DNA from: Flexivirga oryzae
GTDB taxonomy: Bacteria > Actinomycetota > Actinomycetes > Actinomycetales > Dermatophilaceae
DNA length: 64,000 nucleotides
NCBI RefSeq assembly: GCF_014190805.1
Contig: NZ_JACHVQ010000003.1
Location: forward strand, 124,001-188,000
Reading direction: 5' to 3'
The notes beneath the pieces are model-generated. The model worked only from the letters and a program-made list of their open reading frames with translations. It searched no databases and was not told the DNA's origin. The translations under genes were made by a program, and so were the position numbers. Shown in pieces: positions 52,911 to 62,988 of the stretch (positions are counted from its first letter, which is position 1; each line of letters starts with the position of its first letter).

Positions 52911-52936
52911 AACGTGCGCGAGGGGGGATTTGAACC
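52911..52936. repeat. right attachment repeat, within tRNA-Leu 3' end
   Basis: 26 bp identical to 31952-31977. It includes the T-arm 3' side and the acceptor 3' strand of the intact tRNA gene plus four bases beyond it. Confidence 0.85.
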
Positions 52937-52997
52937 CCCACGCCCTTTCGGACACTGGCACCTGAAGCCAGCGCGTCTGCCGTTCCGCCACTCGCGC
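52915..52997 (-). tRNA. tRNA-Leu (anticodon CAG)
   Basis: 83 bases without an encoded CCA. Acceptor arms GCGCGAG and CTCGCGC pair fully, with discriminator A. The anticodon stem is CTGGC/GCCAG around the loop TTCAGGT, giving CAG. A long variable arm (about GTGTCCGAAAGGGCGT) marks it as a type II leucine tRNA. T-arm GGGGGTTCAAATCCCCC is standard. It lies upstream of fhaA, where several actinobacteria keep a tRNA-Leu gene, and is the target of the island. Confidence 0.95.
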
Positions 52998-53078
52998 GAG
53001 TGCGGGTCAAGTGTGCCTTGTTCTGCCGCCGAACGCCAAATCGGCGGCGCCTGCGCACCGCGATCCTGCGCCCCGCGC

Positions 53079-53166
53079 GGCCGTTGACGGTCGAAACGGC
53101 CGTTGACGGCGCAATTGGGGGGTCAACGGCTAGCTCGAGCGTCAATGGCGGGTTGGGCCGTCAGCC
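53079..53166. repeat. 88-bp dispersed palindromic repeat, copy B
   Basis: Second copy of the element at 13883-13970, aligned without gaps with about 69 of 88 bases equal. Differences fall mostly between the CCGTTGACGG-type units, as expected if the units are what is kept. It lies in the 313-bp space between tRNA-Leu and fhaA; the rest of that space shows no gene and would contain the fhaA operon promoter. Confidence 0.75.
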
Positions 53167-53310
53167 GCGGGGGTAGGAGGCGGGAAGTCTCGAATCGGTC
53201 GGATCCCAGCGCGTATGCCGGGACGTCATACGCCACACAGTTACCATGGCGTGCGCGGCGCGACCGCCACGACGCACGACCCGTCACGACCGGAGCAAGG
53301 AGGCGAACGC

Positions 53311-54417
53311 GTGGGCATCTTCGACAAACTCGAGCGCAGCATCGAGCGCGGTGTCAACGGCGCGTTCGCGCGCGCGTTCCGCTCCGAGGTGCAGCCGGTG
53401 GAGATCGCGAGCGCGATGCGCCGCGCGATGGACGACCGGGCCGTCAGTGCGGGCAAGGGCAAGCGGCACATCGTGCCCAATCTGTTCGTCATCGAGCTGT
53501 CCAGCACCGACTACGAGGCCCTGGTCAGCGAGCACGAGGACGACCTGGCCGACGACCTGATCGCCACCGCGTCCGAGCACGCGGAGAGCCAGCGCTACCA
53601 GCCCGGCGGGCCGGTGAGCGTCCAGTTCACCGAGGACTCCGAGCTGGAGACCGGCGTCTTCCGGCTGCGGCCGTCGACGGCGCGGCAGGTGCAGCCGGAC
53701 ATGCGGCGTATGCCGGGACGTATGCCGCCCGCGCGCACCCCCGACGACCCGCGGCGACCGGCGGGGCAGGAGCCGCAGTACGGCGGTGATGCGCCTGGTC
53801 TCGATACACCTCCCCCGCTGCGCTCCTCCGGCACTCGACCCGCAGCCCCGGGGGACCTCGATACGGGCTCGCCTAGCGGCTCGCCCTACTCGGCCACCTC
53901 GGGCGGCTCGCCCTACTCGGCCACCTCGGGCAGCCCGCCCTACTCGGCCACCTCGGGCGACTCGCCCTACTCGGCCACCTCGGGCGGCTCGGGCACCTCG
54001 GGCGGCTCGCCCTACTCGGCCAACGAAGGCGGTTACGCGGCCGCCGCGGAGCCGGCCCACCCGGCGCGCCCGAAGCGGGACGACCACCGGCCGTCCCCGG
54101 CCGCGCCGCGGCGGCTGCGGCAGCGCCCGTGGCTGGACATCGACGGTGAGCGCTACCCGCTGCTCGGGGCGATCACCGTGATCGGCCGCGACGACGACAC
54201 CGACATCGTGCTGGACGACCCCGGGGTCTCCCGGCGGCACAGCGAGATCCGCATCACCTACGACGGCCCGCACCAGGTGATCACCATCCGTGACCTCGGC
54301 TCCACCAACGGCACCTACGTCAACGGTGACCCGATCGACTCCATCCACCTCGCCGACGGCGACCGCCTGACCATCGGCCGCACCCACCTCCTCCTGCACG
54401 AAGGCGGGACCCGGTGA
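53311..54417 (+). CDS. fhaA: FHA-domain protein FhaA (DUF3662)
   Basis: 368 residues from the GTG at 53311; AAGGAGG (53297-53303) is seven bases upstream. N-terminal DUF3662 domain (1-125: FDKLERSIERGVNGAFARAF, VEIASAMRRAMDD), a long low-complexity linker (about 130-265), and a C-terminal FHA domain (about 270-368: ITVIGRDDDTDIVLDD, GVSRRHSEI, DLGSTNGTYVNG) that reads phosphothreonine. In mycobacteria FhaA binds MviN and is phosphorylated by PknB-type kinases. The linker carries repeat DNA described separately. The stop overlaps the fhaB start by four bases. Confidence 0.94.
   Translation: MGIFDKLERSIERGVNGAFARAFRSEVQPVEIASAMRRAMDDRAVSAGKGKRHIVPNLFVIELSSTDYEALVSEHEDDLADDLIATASEHAESQRYQPGGPVSVQFTEDSELETGVFRLRPSTARQVQPDMRRMPGRMPPARTPDDPRRPAGQEPQYGGDAPGLDTPPPLRSSGTRPAAPGDLDTGSPSGSPYSATSGGSPYSATSGSPPYSATSGDSPYSATSGGSGTSGGSPYSANEGGYAAAAEPAHPARPKRDDHRPSPAAPRRLRQRPWLDIDGERYPLLGAITVIGRDDDTDIVLDDPGVSRRHSEIRITYDGPHQVITIRDLGSTNGTYVNGDPIDSIHLADGDRLTIGRTHLLLHEGGTR
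53797..54024 (+). repeat. REP-like segment and 27-bp tandem repeats in the fhaA linker
   Basis: 53797-53840 (GGTCTCGATAC ... CTCGACC) and 53856-53880 look like the CTCGATAC/CTCGACC family of dispersed repeats I know from related genera. They lead into four and a half 27-bp units (53881-53907, 53908-53934, 53935-53961, 53962-53988, 54007-54021) encoding SPYSATSGG. All stay in frame. Confidence 0.8.
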
Positions 54418-54875
54418 GCGAACTCACTCTCACGGCGATCCGGCTCGGGTTGCTCGCGCTGCTCTGGGCGTTCATCTTCAGCATCGTCAGCGTGCTGCGC
54501 GGCGACCTCTACGGCACACACGTCGTCTCCCGCGGCAGCCGCGGCCAGGCCGCGCCGGCACGCCCGGCCAAGCCGATCCGCCGCGGGCCGACCCGGCTGG
54601 CGATCATCGAGGGCCCGATGCGCGGCGGCAGCGTGCCGCTGACCGACAACGGTGTGCTCATCGGCCGCAACCCCGAGTGCACCCTCGTGCTCTCCGACGA
54701 CTTCGCCAGCGGCCGGCACGCGCGCATCTACCGCGACGGTGACGGCTGGCTGATCGACGACCTCGGCTCCACCAACGGCACCTTCGTCGGCGGCGAGCGC
54801 ATCGGGCAGGGGGTGCCGATCGGCGAGGGCGCTCGGGTCCGCATCGGCCAGACCGTCCTCGAGGCCAGGAAGTAG
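54414..54875 (+). CDS. fhaB: FHA-domain membrane protein FhaB (FipA-binding)
   Basis: 153 residues. One N-terminal transmembrane helix (about 5-28: LTAIRLGLLALLWAFIFSIV), a short basic linker, and an FHA domain (about 60-150: GVLIGRNPECTLVLSDD, FASGRHARIY, DLGSTNGTFVGG). In mycobacteria FhaB links kinase signalling to septum and wall assembly. Its GTG start overlaps the fhaA stop, and it precedes pstP by three bases. Confidence 0.93.
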   Translation: MSELTLTAIRLGLLALLWAFIFSIVSVLRGDLYGTHVVSRGSRGQAAPARPAKPIRRGPTRLAIIEGPMRGGSVPLTDNGVLIGRNPECTLVLSDDFASGRHARIYRDGDGWLIDDLGSTNGTFVGGERIGQGVPIGEGARVRIGQTVLEARK

Positions 54876-54878
54876 TCC

Positions 54879-56159
54879 ATGTCGATCACCCTGCGGTATG
54901 CCGCTCGCACCGATCTCGGTCTCGGCAGCAAGACCCGCAACGAGGACTCGGCATACGCCGGCCCCGACCTGCTCGTGCTCGCCGACGGCATGGGCGGGCA
55001 CGCGGCGGGTGACATGGCCAGCTCGACCGTCGTCAGCGAACTGATCGGCCTGGACGGTGAGTCCTACGGCTCCGACGAGGCGCTGCGCCGCCTCGCCTCC
55101 GCGGTCCACGACGCCAACGCGCGACTGCGCACGGAGATGGACTCCGACCCGGAACTCGAAGGTATGGGCACCACGCTCATCGCGTTCCTGCGCAGCGGAA
55201 ACATGCTGGCACTGGCCAACATCGGGGACTCGCGGGCCTACCTGGTCCGGGACGGTGTCTTCAGCCAGATCACCAAGGACCACAGTTTCGTGCAGACGCT
55301 GCTGGACGACGGGCGCATCACCGCCGAGGAGGCCGAGCACCACCCGCAGCGCTCCCTCGTCACCCGCGTCCTGACCGGCAGGGAGGACGACGAGCCGGAC
55401 CTGTCGCTGCGCGAGGCGAAGCCGGGTGACCGCCTCCTGCTGTGCTGCGACGGCCTGTCCGACTACGTCGCGCACTCCACCATCGAGGAGATCGTCACCG
55501 GCGACGGCACCCCGGCCGAGATCGCCGACGCGCTGATCGCGATCGCGCTCAAGGCGGCCACCCGCGACAACGTCACGGTCATCGTCGCCGACGTCGTCGA
55601 CGGCAACGACCACTCGTCGTCCACCACGACGCCCCAGATCGTCGGCGCCGCGGCCGCGCACGAGGGCGCCGGCTCCGACGCCGAGTCCGCGCCCCGCACC
55701 CCCGCGGAGAAGGCCGCCGCCCTGAGCCGCGAGGCCAACGCGCCGACCGACGACGGCGGCACCGACGACGAGGACGGTCGCCCCGTGCTCGCCGAGGAGG
55801 GCCCGCGCCGCTTCACGGGGCTGCGCCGCAGCCTGCTCGCGCTGCTGGTCGTCGCAATCCTCGCCGCCATCGGCTTCTTCGGGTATGCCGCAACCCAGCG
55901 GCAGTACTACATCGCCGAACACGACGGCAAAGTGACCATCTACCAAGGCATCTCGCAGAACCTCGGACCGATCCGGCTGCACTCGGTCAACACCGTGAGC
56001 GACATCTGGGTGGACGACCTGCCCAGCTTCGACCGGAGCAAGGTCTCCTCGCTCAGCATGACGGCCGGCAGCCGGGAGGCGGCGATTGGCATCGTCGAGA
56101 ACCTCCGCGCCGACATGGTGACCTGTCAGGCGCAGGTCGCGGACGGAAGTAGTTGCTGA
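54879..56159 (+). CDS. pstP: PP2C-type Ser/Thr phosphatase PstP
   Basis: 426 residues. Catalytic domain 1-235 with the metal-binding motifs KTRNEDS, LADGMGGHAAGD, NIGDSRAYLV and CCDGLSDYV, plus ATRDNVTVIV. An acidic linker, one transmembrane helix (about 312-330), and an extracytoplasmic part of about 95 residues follow. It reverses phosphorylation by PknA and PknB, whose genes are downstream in the same operon. Confidence 0.95.
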   Translation: MSITLRYAARTDLGLGSKTRNEDSAYAGPDLLVLADGMGGHAAGDMASSTVVSELIGLDGESYGSDEALRRLASAVHDANARLRTEMDSDPELEGMGTTLIAFLRSGNMLALANIGDSRAYLVRDGVFSQITKDHSFVQTLLDDGRITAEEAEHHPQRSLVTRVLTGREDDEPDLSLREAKPGDRLLLCCDGLSDYVAHSTIEEIVTGDGTPAEIADALIAIALKAATRDNVTVIVADVVDGNDHSSSTTTPQIVGAAAAHEGAGSDAESAPRTPAEKAAALSREANAPTDDGGTDDEDGRPVLAEEGPRRFTGLRRSLLALLVVAILAAIGFFGYAATQRQYYIAEHDGKVTIYQGISQNLGPIRLHSVNTVSDIWVDDLPSFDRSKVSSLSMTAGSREAAIGIVENLRADMVTCQAQVADGSSC

Positions 56160-56161
56160 AC

Positions 56162-57520
56162 GTGAGCGTCCGAGCCGCTGCACCGAAGACCCGCCGCAAC
56201 ACCGAACTGGCGTTGCTGGTGGTCGCCGTCGCGATCGTGCTCGTTGCCTACGCCAACGTCGGCTTCGCGGTCAACGACTCGCTGCCGGTCGACTTCTACA
56301 CTCTCGGCGGCGGTTTCGCGGTCGTCGCGTTCGTCCTGCACCTCGTGCTGCGCTGGAAGGCGTCCTACGCCGACCCGGTGCTGCTGCCGATCGTCACGCT
56401 GCTCAACGGCCTCGGCCTGGTGATGATCCACCGCATCGACCTGGCACCCGGCTCGCCGAACGCCGCACCGAAGCAGCTGATGTGGACGGCCGTCGCGGCA
56501 ACCGCGGCGGTCGCACTGATCTTCTTCGTGCCCGATCACCGGCGGCTGCGGCGCTACACGTTCATCTTCGGGCTGGCCGGTTTCATCCTGCTGCTGACCC
56601 CGCTCCTGCCCGGGATCGGCCGCAACATCAACGGTTCTCGCGTGTGGATCGGCCTGGGCGGGTTCTCCTTCCAGCCCAGTGAGATCGCCAAGATCCTGAT
56701 CACCATCTTCTTCGCCAGCTACCTCGTGCAGACCCGTGACGCACTGTCCCTCGTCGGCCGCCGCGTGCTCGGTCTGCCGCTGCCCCGCGCCCGTGACATG
56801 GGCCCGATCCTGATCGCCTGGATCGCCTCACTCGGGGTGCTGGTCTTCGAGTCCGACCTCGGCACGTCGTTGCTGTTCTTCGGCCTGTTCGTCGGCATGC
56901 TCTACGTCGCCACGGAGCGTCGCTCCTGGATCATCATCGGCCTCGGTCTCTTCCTCGTCGGCACCTACGTCGCCTACCTGCTGTTCGCCCACTTCCAGGA
57001 GCGGGTGTCGCTGTGGCTCGACCCGTTCCAGACGGGCCTGTCCGATCAGATCGCCAAGGGTCTGATGGGTATGGCGGCAGGCGGTCTCTTCGGCACCGGG
57101 CTCGGGCAGGGACACCCCGAACTGACCTACTTCGCCAACAGCGACTTCATCATCCCCTCGTTCGGCGAGGAGCTCGGGCTGGTCGGCCTGTGCGCCATCC
57201 TGGTGCTCTACGGGCTCATCGTGGAACGCGGGCTGCGCGCCGCCATCGCCTCCCGGGACGGGTTCGGCAAACTGCTCGCGACCGGTCTGGCGTTCTCGAT
57301 CGCCCTGCAGGTCTTCGTCGTCGTCGGCGGCGTCACCCGGGTGATCCCCCTGACCGGCCTGACCACACCGTTCCTATCCGCGGGCGGTTCGTCGCTGCTG
57401 GCCAACTGGGTGATCGTCGCGCTGCTGCTGCGGATCAGCGACCACGCCCGGCGCCCCACCACCGACGAACGCGCCGAGCAGCTGAACGACGACGACACGC
57501 AAGTGGTGAAGACGCGATGA
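56162..57520 (+). CDS. rodA: SEDS glycosyltransferase RodA
   Basis: 452 residues from the GTG at 56162, just after the pstP stop; a TTG at 56153 is less likely. About 11-12 helices. FtsW/RodA signatures: GINGSRVWIGLGGFSFQPSEIAK in parts, VLVFESDLGTSLLFFG, and the C-terminal ELGLVGLCAI, TGLTTPFLSAGGSSLLANW. It polymerises lipid II in lateral or polar wall growth with the class B PBP encoded next. A 42-codon repeat-derived frame separates the two. Confidence 0.95.
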   Translation: MSVRAAAPKTRRNTELALLVVAVAIVLVAYANVGFAVNDSLPVDFYTLGGGFAVVAFVLHLVLRWKASYADPVLLPIVTLLNGLGLVMIHRIDLAPGSPNAAPKQLMWTAVAATAAVALIFFVPDHRRLRRYTFIFGLAGFILLLTPLLPGIGRNINGSRVWIGLGGFSFQPSEIAKILITIFFASYLVQTRDALSLVGRRVLGLPLPRARDMGPILIAWIASLGVLVFESDLGTSLLFFGLFVGMLYVATERRSWIIIGLGLFLVGTYVAYLLFAHFQERVSLWLDPFQTGLSDQIAKGLMGMAAGGLFGTGLGQGHPELTYFANSDFIIPSFGEELGLVGLCAILVLYGLIVERGLRAAIASRDGFGKLLATGLAFSIALQVFVVVGGVTRVIPLTGLTTPFLSAGGSSLLANWVIVALLLRISDHARRPTTDERAEQLNDDDTQVVKTR

Positions 57521-57645
57521 GGGACCTCGACAAGCTCGGCCAGCTCAACGCGACGGTTGAGCCCGTCGAAACCACCCCACGTGACCTCGACAAGCTCGGC
57601 CAACTCGACAAGCTCGGCCAGCGCAGGGTGGTGGTCGCCCGGTGA
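57517..57645 (+). CDS. repeat-derived 42-residue frame between rodA and pbpA
   Basis: Starts with an ATG that overlaps the rodA stop (ATGA) and ends in a TGA that overlaps the pbpA GTG start (GTGA). The DNA is made of repeats: three DLDKLGQL-type units (from 57523, 57583 and 57604) around a segment that reads VEPVETT (57556-57577) and resembles dispersed TTGAGC...GTCGAAACC repeats. The product is unlikely to be a stable folded protein; the frame may serve to keep ribosomes moving from rodA to pbpA. Confidence 0.45.
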   Translation: MRDLDKLGQLNATVEPVETTPRDLDKLGQLDKLGQRRVVVAR

Positions 57646-59096
57646 ATGCTCCCATCCGCCGCCTCGGCCTGGTCGTCGCCGGGATGTTCTGCGCGTTGCT
57701 GATCGCGACGACGCTGATCCAGTTCGTGCAGGCGCGCGACCTGGACAACCGCGCCGGCAACCGGCGCACGCTGCTGACGTCATACAGCAAGGAGCGCGGC
57801 TCCATCCTGGTCGGCGGCGACGCGGTCGCGGTGTCCAAGAAGACCGACGACCAGTTCAAGTGGCTGCGGACCTACCCGAAGGGCCCGTTGTATGCCGACG
57901 TGACCGGCTACTTCTCCTTCACCTACGGCAGCTCCGGTGTGGAGCGCAGCTACAACGACTTCCTCAACGGCAGCTCCGACAAACTCTTCTACCGGCGGCT
58001 CACCGACATCATCACCGGCCAGTCCGCGCAGGGTGCGAGCGTGCAGCTGACGATCAACGCCAAGGCGCAGGAGGCGGCGTCCAAGGCCCTGGGCAACCAG
58101 CGCGGCGCCGTCGTCGCCCTCGACCCGAAGACCGGCGCCATCCTGGCCATGGTGACCAGCCCGACCTACGACCCCAACCTGCTGTCCAGCCACGACCTGG
58201 ACAAAGTGCAGTCGTCCTTCACCAAGCTGTCCGACGACTCCGCCCAGCCGCTGCTGAACCGCGCCATCAACGGCAACCTCTACCCGCCGGGGTCGACGTT
58301 CAAGCTGGTCGACACCGCCGCGGCGCTCGAGTCGGGCAAGTACACCGAGGATTCGGTGCTGCCCGGCCCGGCGAAGCTGCGGCTGCCCGGCACCGACTCC
58401 TACCTGCCGAACGACTGGGCGGGCAACTGCGGCGCGAACGACAAGGTCACCCTGAAGCGGGCCCTCACGATCAGCTGCAACACCGCCTACGCCTCGCTCG
58501 GCATGAGCCTGGGCCAGGACGCGGTGCGGAGTATGGCGACCAAGTTCGGCTTCGGGCAATCGCTGACGATCCCGATGTCGGTCACACCCAGCGTCTTCCC
58601 GAACAGCCTGAACAAGCCGCAGCTCGCACAGTCCGCGATCGGCCAGTACGACGTGCGCGCCACCCCGCTGCAGATGGCGATGGTCAGCTCGGCGATCGCG
58701 AACGGCGGAAACGAGATGACGCCGTACCTGGTGCAATCGGTGCGGGACAAGAACCTCGACGTGATCGAGACGACCGACGCCAAGACCTTCTCCAACCCCA
58801 TCTCGAAGGACACCGCCGACTCGCTGACCGACATGATGGAGTCCGTGGTGAGCGAGGGCACGGGAACCAACGCGGCCATCCCGGGCATCAAGGTGGCAGG
58901 GAAGACGGGCACCGCCGAGCACGGCGAGGGAAGGAATGCCGACGTGTGGTTCACCGGGTTCGCACCCGCTGACAACCCCAAGGTGGCGGTCGCCGTCCTC
59001 GTCGAGAACGGCGGAACGGTCGGACAGGAAGCAAGTGGCGGTCTGGTGGCAGCACCGATCGCCAGGCAGGTGATGGAAGCGGTGATTGGCAAATGA
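57642..59096 (+). CDS. pbpA: class B penicillin-binding protein PbpA
   Basis: 484 residues. A short cytoplasmic tail and one transmembrane helix (about 7-28), an N-terminal dimer/pedestal domain, and a transpeptidase domain from about 150. Catalytic motifs: Ser in PGSTFKLVD (SxxK), SCN in LTISCNTAYA (SxN) and GKTGTAEH (KTG). It cross-links peptidoglycan with RodA, and in mycobacteria it is a PknB target. GTG start; the stop overlaps pknA by four bases. Confidence 0.95.
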   Translation: MNAPIRRLGLVVAGMFCALLIATTLIQFVQARDLDNRAGNRRTLLTSYSKERGSILVGGDAVAVSKKTDDQFKWLRTYPKGPLYADVTGYFSFTYGSSGVERSYNDFLNGSSDKLFYRRLTDIITGQSAQGASVQLTINAKAQEAASKALGNQRGAVVALDPKTGAILAMVTSPTYDPNLLSSHDLDKVQSSFTKLSDDSAQPLLNRAINGNLYPPGSTFKLVDTAAALESGKYTEDSVLPGPAKLRLPGTDSYLPNDWAGNCGANDKVTLKRALTISCNTAYASLGMSLGQDAVRSMATKFGFGQSLTIPMSVTPSVFPNSLNKPQLAQSAIGQYDVRATPLQMAMVSSAIANGGNEMTPYLVQSVRDKNLDVIETTDAKTFSNPISKDTADSLTDMMESVVSEGTGTNAAIPGIKVAGKTGTAEHGEGRNADVWFTGFAPADNPKVAVAVLVENGGTVGQEASGGLVAAPIARQVMEAVIGK

Positions 59097-60378
59097 GTCG
59101 ACCTGGGGACCTGATGGGGGGTCGCTACCGTCTGACCGACCGGATCGCAGCCGGGGGCATGGGCGAGGTCTGGCAGGCGCGCGACGAGATCCTCGGCCGT
59201 GCTGTCGCGGTCAAGCTGCTCAAGGAGGGGCTGACCGACGAGGAGGGTTTCACCGAGCGCTTCCGCAACGAGGCGCGCCTGTCCGCGGCGCTCGCGCACG
59301 GCAACATCGCGCAGGTCTACGACTACGGCGAAGAGGGCAACCTCGCCTACCTGGTGATGGAATTCGTGCCGGGCAAACCGTTGTCCAAGATCCTGCACGA
59401 GCGCGGCCCGATCTCCGCCGCCGACACTGCCAACCTGATGGGCCAGGCCGCGGCGGCACTGCACGCGGCACACCGCGCCGGGCTGATCCACCGCGACGTC
59501 AAACCGGCCAACATGCTGGTCACCTCCGACGGTGTGGTGAAGCTGACCGACTTCGGCATCGCGCGGGCCGTCGGGTCGGCGGCGATGACCAAGACCGGCG
59601 AGGTGATGGGCACCGCCCAGTACCTCGCGCCCGAAGCCGCCATGGGCCGGGAGACCACCGCCCTGACCGACGTCTACTCGCTGGCCGTCGTGACCTACGA
59701 GATGCTGGGCGGCAGAAGGCCGTTCAACTCCGACAGCGCCGTCGCGCTGGCGCTGGCACACGTCAACGAGGAGCCGCCGCCGTTGCCGACCGAGGTGCCC
59801 GCGCCGCTGCGCGCCGTCGTGCACGCCGGACTGCGCAAGGACCCCGCCGAACGCCCCGACTCCGCGCAGGAGTTCGGCCGCGCATTGCGACAGGCGGTCA
59901 GCGACAGCGAGCAGATGGGCCTGAACATCTGGACCCCCGCACCCCGCCCGGTCGCCGGCGGGCCGGCCGGACCGTCGGGGCCGAACTCCTGGCCGTCCGG
60001 TCCGCAGTCGGGGCCCCCGTCCGGCCCGCAGTCCGGTCCCCACTCCGGCGGGCAACCGCAGCAGTCCGGCGGTCAGCCGCAGACCTCGGGCGGACGGCCC
60101 CAGAACTCCGGCAGCAACAAGCTGTCGCGGGCACAGCGCAAGGCGCGGACTTCGGGGCCGCAACCGGCCACCTCAGGTGCCCAGCCGGCCGCGGGGACAC
60201 ATCGGTCGCTGCGGGCCGGCTGGATCGCGGTCATCGGTGCCGTGGTCGCCGTCGCGGTGATCGCGATCGTCGTGGTCGTCATACTCTCCCACGGGGGCGG
60301 CAGCCCGCAGGTGCCGACCGCGCCGAACACCGGCCCGTTCAACAACGGGATCGTCACCTATGCACCGGAGGGCTCTTC

Positions 60379-60382
<4 letters not shown>
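59093..60382 (+). CDS. pknA: Ser/Thr protein kinase PknA
   Basis: 429 residues. Kinase domain about 10-270: glycine loop IAAGGMGEVW, Lys in AVKLLKEG, catalytic HRDVKPANML, DFGIARAVG and LAPEAAMG. A long Gly/Pro/Ser/Gln linker (about 280-370) leads to one transmembrane helix (about 378-400) and a short outer tail without PASTA domains, as in other PknA. Controls growth and division by phosphorylating wall-synthesis proteins. The stop overlaps pknB. Confidence 0.95.
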
Positions 60383-62271
<1,889 letters not shown>

Positions 62272-62281
62272 GCCACGGCGT

Positions 62282-62333
62282 CCTTCCGGTCCGCACACAG
62301 TGCGGTATGGCGCACTGTGTGCGGACCGGAAGG
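62282..62333. terminator. perfect 23-bp hairpin between pknB and trpG
   Basis: Arms 62282-62304 and 62311-62333 are exact complements; the loop is gtatgg. It lies between two convergent genes and could end transcription from both sides. There is no T-run on either side. Confidence 0.75.
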
Positions 62334-62361
62334 GCGACACACCTCGCGGCGCGTCCCGCGG

Positions 62362-62988
62362 TCAGCTCTGGTGGACCAGCGGCGCCAGTCCGGCCGACCG
62401 CTGCACCGCGCCGGTGAGCCCGCACAGCTCCAGCCAGTTGGCGAACATCCGGTGACCGCCCTCGGTCACCACCGACTCGGGGTGGAACTGCACCCCGTGC
62501 AGCGGCAGCGTGCGGTGCTGCACCGCCATGATGACGCCGCTGTCGGTGCGGGCGGTGACCTCCAGCTCGTCGGGCACCGTGTCGGAGGTGATCGCGAGCG
62601 AGTGGTAGCGGGTGGCGGTGAACGGCATCGGAACGCCCGCGAGGACACCGGACCCGGTGTGCACGATCCGCGACGTCTTGCCGTGCAGCAACTCCGGCGC
62701 CCGGTCGACCGTGGCGCCATACACGACCCCGAGCGCCTGGTGGCCCAGGCAGACGCCGAACATCGGCTGCTCCCGCTGCGCGCACGCCGCGATCATCGCG
62801 GTGGAGACACCGGCCTCCTCGGGGGTGCCGGGGCCGGGTGAAACCAGGACCCCGTCGTACGGCGCACCCTCCTGCGGCGTGACCGCGTCGTTGCGCACCA
62901 CGGTCGTCTCGGCACCCAGCTGCTGCAGGTAGCCGACGATCGTGAAGACGAAACTGTCGTAGTTGTCGATCACCAGAATCTTCGTCAC
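62362..62988 (-). CDS. trpG: glutamine amidotransferase subunit (TrpG/PabA)
   Basis: 208 residues. Class I amidotransferase: LVIDNYDSFVFTIVGYL start, SPGPGTPEEAG, nucleophile Cys in FGVCLGHQALG (about 80), and the His/Glu pair in GVQFHPESV. It provides ammonia to anthranilate or aminodeoxychorismate synthase. In actinobacteria this gene next to pknB is annotated trpG or pabA, and the large subunit lies elsewhere. It overlaps the DUF881 stop by four bases. Confidence 0.93.
   Translation of the reverse strand: MTKILVIDNYDSFVFTIVGYLQQLGAETTVVRNDAVTPQEGAPYDGVLVSPGPGTPEEAGVSTAMIAACAQREQPMFGVCLGHQALGVVYGATVDRAPELLHGKTSRIVHTGSGVLAGVPMPFTATRYHSLAITSDTVPDELEVTARTDSGVIMAVQHRTLPLHGVQFHPESVVTEGGHRMFANWLELCGLTGAVQRSAGLAPLVHQS

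Larger units (their letters stand above)
31952..52936. mobile_element. genomic island integrated at tRNA-Leu(CAG)
   Basis: Bounded by two identical 26-bp copies of the tRNA 3' end in the same orientation (31952-31977 and 52911-52936). The right copy belongs to the intact tRNA and is followed inward by an integrase remnant, the usual order for tRNA-targeted islands. Removing 20,959 bp would rejoin the tRNA to the terminator at 31904-31949. Cargo: a CoA-dependent catabolic operon with its GntR regulator, and four insertion sequences of different families. The truncated integrase means it can no longer excise by itself. Confidence 0.82.

Noticed and set aside
53881..54024. CRISPR-like array
   Set aside because: The 27-bp units are contiguous without spacers and lie inside fhaA in frame.
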